62,299 bases of DNA, from the NCBI RefSeq assembly GCF_002117935.1, contig NZ_BDJE01000062.1, forward strand, positions 1 through 62,299. The letters are read 5' to 3'. The notes under the pieces are model-generated. The model worked only from the letters and a program-made list of their open reading frames with translations, did no database searches and was not told the DNA's origin. This document shows, one piece after another, positions 9,014 through 17,648 of this stretch (the first letter of the stretch is position 1; every line of letters begins with the position of its first letter). Position numbers and translations under genes: made by a program. The stretch comes from Nocardioides sp. PD653-B2 (GTDB lineage: Bacteria; Actinomycetota; Actinomycetes; Propionibacteriales; Nocardioidaceae).

Positions 9014-10516
9014 TCAGTCCGCCGCGAGCCGCCGCAGACCGCAGGTGGCCGGACCTTCGAGGACGTCGCCGTCCGGTCCGAACCTCGAGCCGTGCAACGG
9101 GCAGTCCCAGCTCGCCTCGGCGTCGTTCCAGCGCACCACGCCGCCCAGGTGGGTGCACACGGCGGAGACGCGACGCTCGACGCCGGAGACCCGCGACGTC
9201 GCGGTGGGCGGTCCGACCCGGTCGAGGCGGACGCTGCCCGCGCCCTCGGCGGGTGGACTGCCCGCGCCCGGACGGAGGAGCGGACGGATCCAGCCGGTCG
9301 TCATCTCGAAGCCGACCTCGGCGTTGACCCTGAGGTCACCCGGCAGCCCGCTGAGCTCGCGGGTGCTCCAGGGCTCGAAGGCCGACGCCCACTCCTGGTG
9401 GCCGCCGAGGATCCGGCCCGCGAGGGCCAGTGCCGCGGCAACGCCGTTGGTCATGCCCCACTTGGAGTAGCCGCCGGCCACCAGCACGTCGTCGGTCCCG
9501 GGCAGGATCGGCCCGACGTACGGCAGCCCGCGGGTCGGCACGTAGTCCTGGGCCGACCAGGCGTGCGTCTCCTGCGCGTCGGGGAAGTGCCGTCGGGTCC
9601 ATGCGCGCAGGTCGTCGATGCGGCTCTGCTCGGAGACCGCGGCGCCCGGCTTGTGCCCGTTGCCACCGACGAGCAGCAGGCTGCCACCGTCGGTGGGGGC
9701 GTCGCGCAGCGAACGGCTCGGTGAGTCCGCGGACAGGTACATCCCGTCCACGGCCTGGGTCGGCGTGCGGAACGCGAGGCCGTAGGAACGTGCGGGCTCG
9801 GCGCGGGCGAAGAAGCCGCCCCGGTCGAGGATCGGCATGTTGGTCGCGATCACCACGGTCGCCCCGGTCGCCTCGTCGGCCTCCGTCGAGACGCGCACCG
9901 GCCGGTGTCCGTGGACCCGCCGCACCCGGGCGCTCTCGACGATCGTCGCGCCGTGCGCGGTGGCGTCGGCGGCCAGCGCGTCGAGCAGCTCCAGCGGGTC
10001 CACCTGGCGCTGGTCGGGCATCAGCACGGCGCCGCTGATCGGGTACGGCAGCGGCGCCTCGTCCACCCACGTGGCCGACTCCAGGCCGGCACGGTGGAGC
10101 GCGTCGAGCTCGGACCGGATCGACCGGACGCCGGAGTCGGACGTCGCGTAGACGTAGGCCGGGCGGCGCTGGAGGTCGACTCCGTGGTGGTCGCAGAACT
10201 GCGTGACCCACTCCATCGCCTCGGTGTTGGCGTCGGCGTACTGGCGCAGCACGGAGGCGGGGTGCCGCTGCGAGATCCGCGAGTACTGCGTGCCCTGGAG
10301 CTGGCTCACCTTGGCGGTGCTGGCGCCGGTGGTGCCGGAACCCACCCGGCGCGCCTCGACCACCAGCACGGACTTCCCGGCGCGAGACAGCAGGGCGGCT
10401 GTCGTGAGGCCGGTGATGCCGGCGCCGACGACGATCACGTCCCACTCGCCGGAGGCCGCGGCTCCGGCGGGGTCGGGTCGGGGGTTGCGGTCCCGCCAGA
10501 CGGAGGTGAGCGCCAT
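9014..10516 (-). CDS. FAD-dependent oxidoreductase with C-terminal Rieske domain
   Basis: A 500-residue DAO-type flavoprotein fused to a Rieske [2Fe-2S] domain. The N-terminal dinucleotide fold reads VIVVGAGITGLTTAALL (about 27-43), with VVEARRVGSGTTGASTAK after it and a late FAD motif near GLPYVGPI and GGYSKWGMTNGVAAA. The Rieske ligands are Cys454 and His456 (CTHLGG) and Cys472 and His475 (CPLHGSRF). Such fusions occur in actinobacteria and cyanobacteria; the electron partner and substrate are unknown. It abuts the YihY gene (one base apart) on the same strand. Confidence 0.88.
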   Translation of the reverse strand: MALTSVWRDRNPRPDPAGAAASGEWDVIVVGAGITGLTTAALLSRAGKSVLVVEARRVGSGTTGASTAKVSQLQGTQYSRISQRHPASVLRQYADANTEAMEWVTQFCDHHGVDLQRRPAYVYATSDSGVRSIRSELDALHRAGLESATWVDEAPLPYPISGAVLMPDQRQVDPLELLDALAADATAHGATIVESARVRRVHGHRPVRVSTEADEATGATVVIATNMPILDRGGFFARAEPARSYGLAFRTPTQAVDGMYLSADSPSRSLRDAPTDGGSLLLVGGNGHKPGAAVSEQSRIDDLRAWTRRHFPDAQETHAWSAQDYVPTRGLPYVGPILPGTDDVLVAGGYSKWGMTNGVAAALALAGRILGGHQEWASAFEPWSTRELSGLPGDLRVNAEVGFEMTTGWIRPLLRPGAGSPPAEGAGSVRLDRVGPPTATSRVSGVERRVSAVCTHLGGVVRWNDAEASWDCPLHGSRFGPDGDVLEGPATCGLRRLAAD

Positions 10517-10517
10517 G

Positions 10518-11579
10518 TCAGTCCTTCTCGTGGTCGTGGTGCCGGGTCCGAAGGCCGAGCCGGATCGCCCGGCCCCGTCGTTCGTCGTCCTCGTCCTTGG
10601 CTCGCGCCTTGTCGATGCCGTGGGTGTCGCGCGGGGGCAGCTGGATGGACCGCTCGGCCGGCATCCCGGACTCCAGCTCGCGGCCGCGCTCCAGCTCGGC
10701 GTCGAGCTCGGCGCCGAAGAGCAGCGCCAGGTTGGTCAGCCAGAGCCACAGCAGGAAGGCGATCACGCCACCGAGGGCGCCGTACGTCTTGTCGTAGGAG
10801 GAGAAGTTCGCCACGTAGTAGCCGAAGGCCGCGGACACCACGATCCAGGTGAGGATCGCCAGCACGGCGCCGATGCTGACCCAGCGGAACTTCGGCTGCT
10901 TCACGTTGGGTGTCGCGTAGTAGAGCAGCGCGACGATCAGGACGACGACCAGCAGGATCACCGGCCACTTGGCGATGTCCCACGCGACCCGGAGGGTCGA
11001 GCCGACCCCGAGGGCGCTGCCGACCGAGTCGGTGACCGGGCCGGTCACGACGAGCGCGAGCAGCACCGCGGCCGCGAGCACCACCAGCACGAGCGTCAGC
11101 AGCAGCATCACGGGCCGGAGCTTCCACACCGGCCGCCCCTCCTGGATCTCGTAGACGCGGTTCATCGCCCGGCCGAAGGCGCCGACGTAGCCGCTCGCCG
11201 ACCAGAGCGCGCCGAGGAGGCCGAGCACGAACGCGAGCCCTGCGCCCTGGGACTGGCTGATCTCGAGCAGGGGATCGCGGACACTCTCGACCATCGACGC
11301 GCCGCCGAGGTCGCCGACGATGTCGAGCAGCGTGTTCACGCTGTCCGTCCCCTTGCCGACCAGGCCGAGCAGCGAGGTCAGCGCGATCGCGGCCGGGAAG
11401 ACCGCGAGGACCGAGTAGTAGGTGAGCGCCGCGGCCAGGTCCGTGCACTGGTCGCCGGAGAACTCGCGGACGGTCTTGCGCAGCACGTAGCGCCAGGACC
11501 GTTTCGACAGGTCCGTCGGCGAGTCCACCTTGCCGGCGTCGGGGTCCTCGTCGGCGCGTGTCTCCGTCTGCTGGGCCAT
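10518..11579 (-). CDS. YihY/BrkB-family integral membrane protein
   Basis: About 353 residues, with roughly six membrane helices in the YihY/virulence-factor-BrkB pattern. Family landmarks include DLAAALTYYSVLAVFPAAIAL, LWSASGYVGAFGRAMNRVYE, ARDI-like WDIAKWPV and GGVIAFLLWLWLTNLALLFGAELDAE. The C-terminal tail is charged and cytosolic. The ATG at 11579 (MAQQTETR) is chosen because the upstream in-frame extension is low-complexity Arg-rich sequence overlapping the LuxR gene region. The role is unknown; some relatives were wrongly called RNase BN. Confidence 0.88.
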   Translation of the reverse strand: MAQQTETRADEDPDAGKVDSPTDLSKRSWRYVLRKTVREFSGDQCTDLAAALTYYSVLAVFPAAIALTSLLGLVGKGTDSVNTLLDIVGDLGGASMVESVRDPLLEISQSQGAGLAFVLGLLGALWSASGYVGAFGRAMNRVYEIQEGRPVWKLRPVMLLLTLVLVVLAAAVLLALVVTGPVTDSVGSALGVGSTLRVAWDIAKWPVILLVVVLIVALLYYATPNVKQPKFRWVSIGAVLAILTWIVVSAAFGYYVANFSSYDKTYGALGGVIAFLLWLWLTNLALLFGAELDAELERGRELESGMPAERSIQLPPRDTHGIDKARAKDEDDERRGRAIRLGLRTRHHDHEKD

Positions 11580-11632
11580 GGCCTCGCGGTGCCCGACCCG
11601 GGCCCGGGCCATGCCCGGCCGCGGGATCCGTC

Positions 11633-12211
11633 TCAGGCCTCGGGTGGCGCGAACCCGTGGAGCAGGCACCACGCGACCGCCTGCGTCCGCGACCGGACGC
11701 CGATCTTCGCGTAGGCCGACCGGATGTAGCTCTTGACCGAGTTGATCGAGAGGAAGAGGCGGACGGCGATCTCGTTGTTGCTGAGCCCCTGGGTCACCAG
11801 CGACAGCACCTCGACCTCGCGGTCGGTCAGGCCCTTCTCGCGCCCGAGCGGGTCGTCGGGTCCCGGCAGCGGTGCGCCCGAGGCGGCCGCCTCGACCACG
11901 TCGATCAGCTCGTCGGACCGGGCGCTCATCGACACCCAGCCGTGCGCACCCCGGGCCAGCGCCCGTGCGCGCAGGTCGGGCCGGAGGTCGCGGCTGATCG
12001 CCACCACGACGCCGGTGTCGCGGCCGAGGAGCTCGTCGAGGTCGGTCCCGTCGTTGCGGTGCAGCCCCAGGACGTCGTAGAGCACGACGTCGGCGTCGTG
12101 GGCGTCGACGATCACGGAGCGACCGGGATGCTCGGCGAGCATGGCGATCAGGCCCTTGCCGAGCACCTCCTGGTGGCTCACGATCCCGACGCTCGGGGGC
12201 GGCTGGTGCAC
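11633..12211 (-). CDS. LuxR-type response regulator with degenerate receiver
   Basis: A 192-residue DNA-binding regulator. The N-terminal receiver-like half (about 8-115) keeps the phospho-acceptor position (VVLYDVLGL) but has SHQE in place of the acidic pair, and MSARSDE lacks the usual Lys, so normal phosphorylation is doubtful. The C-terminal LuxR helix-turn-helix is clear: LTDREVEVLSLVTQGLSNNEIA and LSINSVKSYIRSAYAKIGV. No kinase is adjacent. It is closely related to the gene at 32027, which shares the same overall plan and C-terminal motifs. Confidence 0.88.
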   Translation of the reverse strand: MHQPPPSVGIVSHQEVLGKGLIAMLAEHPGRSVIVDAHDADVVLYDVLGLHRNDGTDLDELLGRDTGVVVAISRDLRPDLRARALARGAHGWVSMSARSDELIDVVEAAASGAPLPGPDDPLGREKGLTDREVEVLSLVTQGLSNNEIAVRLFLSINSVKSYIRSAYAKIGVRSRTQAVAWCLLHGFAPPEA

Positions 12212-12379
12212 AGGTCACATCGTGGCGACGCCCGAATGCCGCGACCAACTCTGACGTTACGCCCGAAGGGGTGATTTTGTCCGGGTGCGCGGTCGGCGCG
12301 CCCCCCGCGCCGCGCGCCGGCACGTGTCCACCGGGTCCGGGGAGCCACCTCGTGCGGGCTCTCGCCGGGACTGGCGTGG

Positions 12380-12523
12380 TCAGGACCCGAGAGCGGTCAA
12401 CACGTCGCGATGTCGCACCCAGCCCACCAGCGCCCCGTCGGCGTCGGTGACCGCGACCGCTCCGGCGCCGCCGTCGAGCCGACGGACGGCCGCTGGCTCA
12501 CGTCGCTCGTCCCAGGTCCACGA
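12380..12523 (-). pseudogene. Remnant of a CBS-domain protein (C-terminal end)
   Basis: On the minus strand an open frame of 47 codons ends at 12380. It reads REPAAVRRLDGGAGAVAVTD (end of one CBS motif), then DADGALVGWVRHRDVLTALGS, the classic last strand-helix of a CBS domain as found at the C-terminus of many CBS proteins. An in-frame TGA (12524-12526) interrupts it, no start codon fits, and I see no upstream CBS half in the other frames. The rest of 12212-12620 holds no recognisable gene. Confidence 0.55.
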
Positions 12524-12620
12524 TCACCCGTCCGACGTAGATCGCCGACTGCGAGGCGACGGTTCCTGCGCCCGCCGGTCGAGGGCGTCAGCCTCTGGCG
12601 GACCCCGACCCGCGCTGGGC

Positions 12621-13091
12621 TCATCGAGCCGCTCGGTGGAGGGGTCGATGGCGGGGCAGGGCTGCGCCGACTGCGGCAGCGAGGAGCAGCAGGACACCGC
12701 AAGAGACGTCGTTCGCGGCGGCGGCCGCGGACACGTGCGGGAAGGCGAACCCGAACACCACCAGCAGCAGCCCACCCACACCCAGCACTGCTGCCGCGAC
12801 CATGTGCGGGCCGGCCAGCTGCCGCAGGGCGGCGACGGCAACGAAGATCGCGATCACCAGTCCCCGGATGGCGGTGGCACGTCCGGTGTGGGAGAAGGGG
12901 AGGAGTCCCCACTGGATCACGAGCAGCCAGGCGGACACCAGGAGAGCCAGCCCGCCACCGAGTCGGGCGAGTGGCGGAAGTGTTGTCCAGGACCCTCGGG
13001 CCCCGTCACCGGCGCCCGCTCGTCCGCCGACCGCGAGGGCCGTTCGCCGGTGCCCGCGGTCGGACGCATCACGGCCGGGCATCTCGGACAT
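12621..13091 (-). CDS. Small four-helix membrane protein, SPW-repeat-like
   Basis: A 156-residue protein starting at MSEMPGRDASD, with four hydrophobic helices from about residue 40 to 145. Elements such as SAWLLVIQWGLLPFS and a late ANDVSCGVLLLLAA resemble the SPW-repeat family of actinobacterial membrane proteins, although the exact S-P-W triplet is absent. Function is unknown. It lies 89 bases downstream of the PRC-barrel gene on the same strand, so the pair may be co-transcribed. The reading frame extends further upstream, but that part overlaps the PRC gene and looks like a shadow. Confidence 0.6.
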   Translation of the reverse strand: MSEMPGRDASDRGHRRTALAVGGRAGAGDGARGSWTTLPPLARLGGGLALLVSAWLLVIQWGLLPFSHTGRATAIRGLVIAIFVAVAALRQLAGPHMVAAAVLGVGGLLLVVFGFAFPHVSAAAAANDVSCGVLLLLAAAVGAALPRHRPLHRAAR

Positions 13092-13180
13092 GCTCGACGT
13101 CCTTCCGTGTGTGGGGCCATCCAGGATCGGCGGCCCGCCGGATCCGCTCTCGTGCTCGGTGTCGTCCCTGACCGGCGCCG

Positions 13181-13600
13181 TCACGTACGTCGAAGGAAGT
13201 ACGGGCTGACATAGGACGCATCCCAGTACGGCGAGTAGCCGTAGTGGGCGTACACGTCGGCGTAACGGGGGGAGGGCCCGACCCCGGGGCGGTACTCGGC
13301 GCCGCTGTGGACGTCCTCGTGGGCTACCTCGATGTGCACCCGGTCGTCGATGCGCGTCACGGCATCGACCGGGAGGAGACGACGCACTCGTGCGAGTCCC
13401 AGTTGACCACCCGACGCGACGATCAGGAGTCTCGCCCGGCGTTCGTCCAGGTCGATGATCAGGCCGTCGACCTCGCCGACGCGATGCCCGTTCGGGTCGA
13501 CGACCGTCTGGCCGGTCAGGTCGTCGGAGGCGTGCGCGAGCACCGCATCGACGTCTTCCAGCCGTGCGAGGCTCGACTGGTCCGTGGCGGTACTCGCCAT
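13181..13600 (-). CDS. PRC-barrel domain protein
   Basis: A 139-residue soluble protein. Residues about 24-100 form a PRC barrel: DDLTGQTVVDPNGHRVGEVDGLIID, then DERRARLLIVASGG and the strand RRLLPVDAVTRIDDRVHIE. The C-terminal tail is rich in Tyr, Pro and Ser (YADVYAHYGYSPYWDAS). PRC-barrel proteins of this type often appear in stress loci, but the molecular role is unknown. The ATG at 13600 is preceded by a GAGGAGGAAC-type ribosome-binding site (plus strand GTTCCTCCTC at 13603-13612). Confidence 0.85.
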   Translation of the reverse strand: MASTATDQSSLARLEDVDAVLAHASDDLTGQTVVDPNGHRVGEVDGLIIDLDERRARLLIVASGGQLGLARVRRLLPVDAVTRIDDRVHIEVAHEDVHSGAEYRPGVGPSPRYADVYAHYGYSPYWDASYVSPYFLRRT

Positions 13601-13770
13601 GTTCTGTTCCTCCTCGTCCCACGCTGCCGTTCGATCAGCGCGCCCTCACCTTCACTATGGCGGAGACGGATGGCGGGCAGACCGCGGGCACTTTGCAGTT
13701 GCGTGACATTGCTGACCTGCACCCACGTCGTCACCCGGGGTCCGGCAGGCGGTCGACTAGGCTCGGGGTG

Positions 13771-14475
13771 GTGACGAGACTCCTGGTGCTGGAGGACGAC
13801 GACGGTCTCCGGTCCTCGCTTCGGATGGTGCTCGAGGACGACGGGTACGAGGTCGCCGAGGCCGCCAGTGCCGAGGACGGGCTCACGGCACTCGGTCGTC
13901 ACGGCGTAGACCTGATGCTGGTGGACCTGATGCTGGGCGGGATGGATGGGTTCTCGTTCATCCAGCGTGCCCGTCCGCAGACCGAGGCGCCGATCGTCGT
14001 CATCAGCGCCCGGGACGGGGTCCAGGACATCGTGGCCGCTCTGGAGGCCGGCGCCGACGACTATGTGACCAAACCATTCGTCGTCGACGAGATCAAGGCG
14101 CGGCTCAGAGCGCTCCTGCGTCGCCCGTCCATGGGAAGCAGCGATACGCGCGGGCCCGAGGACGCCTTGGTGCTGGACAGTGTGGCCGGGCCACTCGTCT
14201 TCGACCAAGGCGCGGGGACCCTGACCCGTGGGTCCGCGGAGATCCACCTCACGCACACCGAGTTCCGCCTCCTGGGCGTGCTCGCCGAGAACGCAGGACG
14301 AGTGCTCAGCCGTAGTTCGCTGCTCGAGCACGTGTGGGACCGCGGCTTCTTCGGCGACGAACGCATCGTCGACGTCCACGTACGACGCCTGCGCAAGAAG
14401 CTCGAGCTCGAACCGAGCGCGCCCTCGACACTGATCACCGTGCGTGGGCTGGGCTATCGGCTCGACGTGCGATGA
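13771..14475 (+). CDS. OmpR-family response regulator
   Basis: A 234-residue two-component response regulator. The receiver (about 1-115) begins RLLVLEDDDGLRSSL with the acidic pair, has phospho-acceptor Asp52 in LMLVDLMLGG and Lys in DYVTKPFVV. The C-terminal winged helix reads LTHTEFRLLGVLAENAGRVLSRSSLLEHVW and IVDVHVRRLRKKLE. The GTG at 13771 is preferred over the adjacent GTG at 13768. It overlaps the kinase by 4 bases and forms a three-gene unit with kinase and GerMN lipoprotein, the order of mtrA-mtrB-lpqB. Confidence 0.93.
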   Translation: MTRLLVLEDDDGLRSSLRMVLEDDGYEVAEAASAEDGLTALGRHGVDLMLVDLMLGGMDGFSFIQRARPQTEAPIVVISARDGVQDIVAALEAGADDYVTKPFVVDEIKARLRALLRRPSMGSSDTRGPEDALVLDSVAGPLVFDQGAGTLTRGSAEIHLTHTEFRLLGVLAENAGRVLSRSSLLEHVWDRGFFGDERIVDVHVRRLRKKLELEPSAPSTLITVRGLGYRLDVR

Positions 14476-15860
14476 CGGGTGTCCGCCGGAAACGGGGACT
14501 GCGATCGGCAGTCACCCTGGCTTTCGCGCTCGGCGCCCTTGCTCTGTCGGCGTCGCTGGCCCTGGGGACCTACTTCTCCGCTCGCCACTTCCTCGTCGAG
14601 CAACGAGAACGAACGGCGACCCGGCAAGCCTTCGCGGACGGCGCTCTGGTCCGCGACAGCCTGCTGACCTCAGGCGCCCAGGTCAGCGACGTCCTCGGAT
14701 CCATCTCGGCGCCGGCGGGCTCGTTCATCTACGTCCGCCGCCACGGCACGTGGTACGCCTCGTCGCTGGACGGCCCCGGGCCCGAGCTGACGACCGAGGT
14801 CCAAGCGGCTGTGGAGGACGGGTCGGCGGGCGTCGGCTGGACGGATGCCACGAGCCCCCACGCCGTGGTGGTGGGGATCCCCATCCCGGCCGTCGACGCC
14901 GAGTACTACGAGGTAGCCGTCGCAGACGAACTCGACCGGACTCTTCGGACCCTGGCGGTCGCGCTGGGCATCTGTGCCGCGCTCACCACGATCGCCGGAG
15001 CCGGGCTGGGTCGAACAGCCAGCCGCCGGGTCCTGGCACCCTTGCGCGACGTGACGTCGGCGGCCGTCCGGGTCTCAGGTGGTGACGTGACCACGCGACT
15101 CAAGGACACCGACGATCCCGACCTCGCCGCCCTGGTCGGCGCCTTCAACAACATGGTCGACGCTGTGCACGACCGCATCGAGCGGGACGCCCGCTTCGCC
15201 GCCGATGTCAGCCACGAGCTCCGGACCCCGGTGACGACGTTGACGACCAGCCTCAGCCTGCTCCAGCGTGCAACCGATCTCTCGCCCCGCTCCACCCGCG
15301 CCGTCCAGCTGATGACCGACGAGCTCACCCGGTTCCGTCGTGCACTGGAGGACCTGGTCGCGCTGGGTCGACTCGACGCCGGGGTGCCTGAGGTCCGACC
15401 GTCCGTGCTCGGCGCCCGCGATCTGGTGAGCCAAGCGCTTCAGGCGACCGATCGGCCGGCCGCGCTGCTCTCGTACGAGCCTGCACGCTCGTCGGATCCG
15501 ATGATCGTGGTGGAGCGCCCCCAGATGGTCCGCGCGCTGGCGAACCTGTTCATGAATGCCGACATTCACGGCGGCGGCCTGACGGGCGTCCGGGTCGTGG
15601 ACGGCGGAGACTACGTCGACATCCAGGTCGAGGACTGTGGGCCGGGCGTCCCGCCGGAGGAGCGGAGCCGCATCTTCGAGCGGTTCGCCCGCGCCGGAGG
15701 TGAGAAGCTGGGCACCGGAAGCGGGCTCGGTCTCAGCATCGTCGAACAGACCGTGCGCAACCACCACGGTGACGTCTGGTGCACCGAGCGAGGAGGGGGC
15801 GGCGCCGCGTTCGTCGTGAGGCTGCCCACCACCACGCACGCGACGGGAGTCGCGCCGTGA
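14472..15860 (+). CDS. Membrane sensor histidine kinase
   Basis: A 462-residue kinase with two membrane helices (about 12-36 and 160-185) flanking an extracytoplasmic sensor domain, a HAMP segment (RRVLAPLRDVTSAAVRVSGGD), a HisKA domain with phospho-acceptor His248 in DVSHELRTPVT, and a HATPase with N box LFMNADIHGG, G1 box VEDCGPGVP and G2 box GTGSGLGLSIVEQTV. N-box Asp and Asn seem slightly altered from NLxxNA. It is translationally coupled to the regulator upstream (ATGA) and to the lipoprotein downstream (one-base overlap). Confidence 0.93.
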   Translation: MTGVRRKRGLRSAVTLAFALGALALSASLALGTYFSARHFLVEQRERTATRQAFADGALVRDSLLTSGAQVSDVLGSISAPAGSFIYVRRHGTWYASSLDGPGPELTTEVQAAVEDGSAGVGWTDATSPHAVVVGIPIPAVDAEYYEVAVADELDRTLRTLAVALGICAALTTIAGAGLGRTASRRVLAPLRDVTSAAVRVSGGDVTTRLKDTDDPDLAALVGAFNNMVDAVHDRIERDARFAADVSHELRTPVTTLTTSLSLLQRATDLSPRSTRAVQLMTDELTRFRRALEDLVALGRLDAGVPEVRPSVLGARDLVSQALQATDRPAALLSYEPARSSDPMIVVERPQMVRALANLFMNADIHGGGLTGVRVVDGGDYVDIQVEDCGPGVPPEERSRIFERFARAGGEKLGTGSGLGLSIVEQTVRNHHGDVWCTERGGGGAAFVVRLPTTTHATGVAP

Positions 15861-16519
15861 TGGCTGGAGCACGGCGGTGGCGGGCCGGCGCGGCAGGTGT
15901 CCTGGGGGCCGGCGCCGTGCTGGTCATGGCATCGTGCGGCCTGCCGGGTGACGGACACGCTCAGCGCGTCGACGACGACGATGTCCCGTACCGACTCCTC
16001 GACTCGGCCGTGCCTGCCCCGAGCGTCTCCGGCGACGGCGGGACCTCGAACTCGACGCCTCTGGTCTTCTGGCTGCGGGATGACGACCGGCTCATCCCGA
16101 CTGCGGCAGACGCATCCTGCCGCGAGCGGTCCCAGGACTCGGTCGAGCGCGTCCTGGGGGAGCTGGGCGCCGGGCCGCGAGACGACGCACGCGCCGCCGG
16201 CCGGTCCACCGCGATCCCTCCGGGCACCGTGCTCGACCTCGTGAGCATCCAGGACGGCACGGCCACGGTCGAGGTCGAGGTCGATCCAGCGACCCCGATC
16301 AGCGCAGACCGACTGCCGGCCGCCGTGGGTCAGATCGTGATGTCTGCGGCCTCCGCGCCCGGCGTCCAGTCGGTGTTGCTGGTGAACGCCGACGGGCCCG
16401 TGTCCGTCCCTCTGCCCGGCGGTGCCCTCACCGACCGCCCCGTGACCGCCGAGGACTATGCGGATCTGCTGCCCCACCGTGAGCAGGGTGCTCAGGGCGG
16501 GGGATGTGCTCCCTCGTGA
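15860..16519 (+). CDS. GerMN-domain lipoprotein (LpqB-like partner of the two-component system)
   Basis: A 219-residue exported protein. The N-terminus (MAGARRWRAGAAG, hydrophobic core, VMASCGLPG) is a lipoprotein signal with Cys at about position 26. The remainder is a GerMN domain: LVFWLRDDDRLIP, VERVLGELGAGP, ATVEVEVDPATPISADRLPAAVGQIVMSA, VQSVLLVNADGP. In mycobacteria the GerMN lipoprotein LpqB modulates the MtrB sensor; by analogy this protein may tune the adjacent kinase. It is far shorter than LpqB (no beta-propeller domain). The start is ATG 15860, or GTG 15857. Confidence 0.85.
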   Translation: MAGARRWRAGAAGVLGAGAVLVMASCGLPGDGHAQRVDDDDVPYRLLDSAVPAPSVSGDGGTSNSTPLVFWLRDDDRLIPTAADASCRERSQDSVERVLGELGAGPRDDARAAGRSTAIPPGTVLDLVSIQDGTATVEVEVDPATPISADRLPAAVGQIVMSAASAPGVQSVLLVNADGPVSVPLPGGALTDRPVTAEDYADLLPHREQGAQGGGCAPS

Positions 16520-16573
16520 CGTGAGGGTACGAGCGCGGCTCGTCAGGTGCCGCTTCACCGCCGGCGCTGTTCG

Positions 16574-16981
16574 TCACCGGTCCGGTCCGCGTGCCGGCGA
16601 GGACCCCGCCGCTGTCGACTCGACAGCCACCAGGCCGATGCGCCGCAGGGCGCTGAAGTTCCGGTTCGATGCCGCACAGATCACGACCCTGACACCGCGG
16701 ACCGAGCAGCGCCGCTGGATCCACAGCAGCGTGGTGACGGTGGTCGACGAGAGATGCGAGATCTCGGACAGGTCCACCTCGAGCGTTCGGGGGCCTCGCT
16801 CGAGCAGTGCATCCAGGTGTCGTTGCGCGGCCCCGCGTTCCGGTGGACCGCCCCCCGGCAGCCTCATCAGGACCTCGGGGGGCTGATGGTCGACCGGCGG
16901 AGGCCACGCGCCTGCCACGGGGTGCCGAGACCCTGCCGTCGCCCCTGAGCCAGGTGTGCTGCTGTCGTCCATGGGTGACAC
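16574..16981 (-). CDS. STAS-domain protein (anti-sigma-factor antagonist type)
   Basis: A 135-residue protein with a disordered N-terminus and a C-terminal STAS fold from about residue 55: TLEVDLSEISHLSSTTVTTLL, then RCSVRGVRVVICAASNRNFSALRRIGL. The Ser-Ser-Thr at the end of the second strand corresponds to the phosphorylatable site of SpoIIAA/RsbV-like antagonists (usually D-S-S/T), and a partner-switching role is plausible, but no kinase or sigma gene of that pathway is adjacent. It converges on the GerMN gene with 54 bases between. Confidence 0.72.
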   Translation of the reverse strand: MSPMDDSSTPGSGATAGSRHPVAGAWPPPVDHQPPEVLMRLPGGGPPERGAAQRHLDALLERGPRTLEVDLSEISHLSSTTVTTLLWIQRRCSVRGVRVVICAASNRNFSALRRIGLVAVESTAAGSSPARGPDR

Positions 16982-17152
16982 GGTTCCAGCGCCTCATGAC
17001 AGTCTCATCGTCAGCTTTGTTGCGGCCTGATGACGGTTCGCGGTCGAGGTTCGAGCACTTCGTCGCAACACTTGTCCGCGGTCCCCGGGGATGTCTGGAT
17101 GGAGAGCGTGTCATCGGATTCCCCGAGCACAGGAGACCAGGAGGCGACCACC

Positions 17153-17437
17153 ATGTTGACGATCACTCCCCGGGCCCTCGACATCATTCAGCGAGTGACT
17201 GCCCACCCGACCACGATGCCGATGGCCGGCGTGCGGATCGCCGCCGACGAAGGACTGGACGCGCCTCTCCAGGTCCGGGCCGTATCGGGACCCCAGCCGG
17301 GAGACCACACCCTCGAACGCCAGGGCGGCCGGCTGTATGTCGGGCCGGACGCGGCCCAGCGCCTCGAGGACGGCGAGCTGGACGCCGAGACGTGCGCCGG
17401 TCACCGCGTGCAGTTCATCGTGAGAGCGGCGTCGTGA
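17153..17437 (+). CDS. HesB/IscA-fold protein lacking the cluster cysteines
   Basis: A 94-residue protein beginning MLTITPRALDIIQRVT, with the HesB-like pattern MAGVRIAADEG and LYVGPDAAQRLEDGELDA. The three conserved cysteines of A-type Fe-S carriers are not present (only one Cys, in ETCAGH), so iron-sulfur delivery is doubtful. Such Cys-less HesB-like proteins are common in actinobacteria and of unknown role. The ATG is preceded by AGGAGGCGACC. A 171-base leader separates it from the divergent STAS gene. Confidence 0.75.
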   Translation: MLTITPRALDIIQRVTAHPTTMPMAGVRIAADEGLDAPLQVRAVSGPQPGDHTLERQGGRLYVGPDAAQRLEDGELDAETCAGHRVQFIVRAAS

Positions 17438-17559
17438 CGTCGCGCCTGACCCCGGAGCGCGCCAGGCGGCGCGACGAGGTCGTGGCCCGCTCGCGGCAGG
17501 GCTCGGTGCGGATCGAGCGTCGGCTCAGGATGGTCCAGCTCCTGCGCCGGCTCTGTTGA
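17434..17559 (+). CDS. Possible 41-residue basic peptide
   Basis: A GTG at 17434 overlaps the HesB-like stop (GTGA) and opens a 41-codon frame (SRLTPERARRRDEVVARSRQ to LRRLC) that is very rich in arginine. The coupling to the upstream gene argues for translation, but high-GC antisense-like Arg-rich frames arise by chance. No domain recognised. Confidence 0.3.
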   Translation: MTSRLTPERARRRDEVVARSRQGSVRIERRLRMVQLLRRLC

Positions 17560-17648
17560 CGAGCAATGCGGTCGAGCCGGTCGCGCAGCGGCGGCCCCCC
17601 AGCGCGCCGAGCCCGTGAGGGTGTTCCGGCATCGCAGCGTACAACGTG

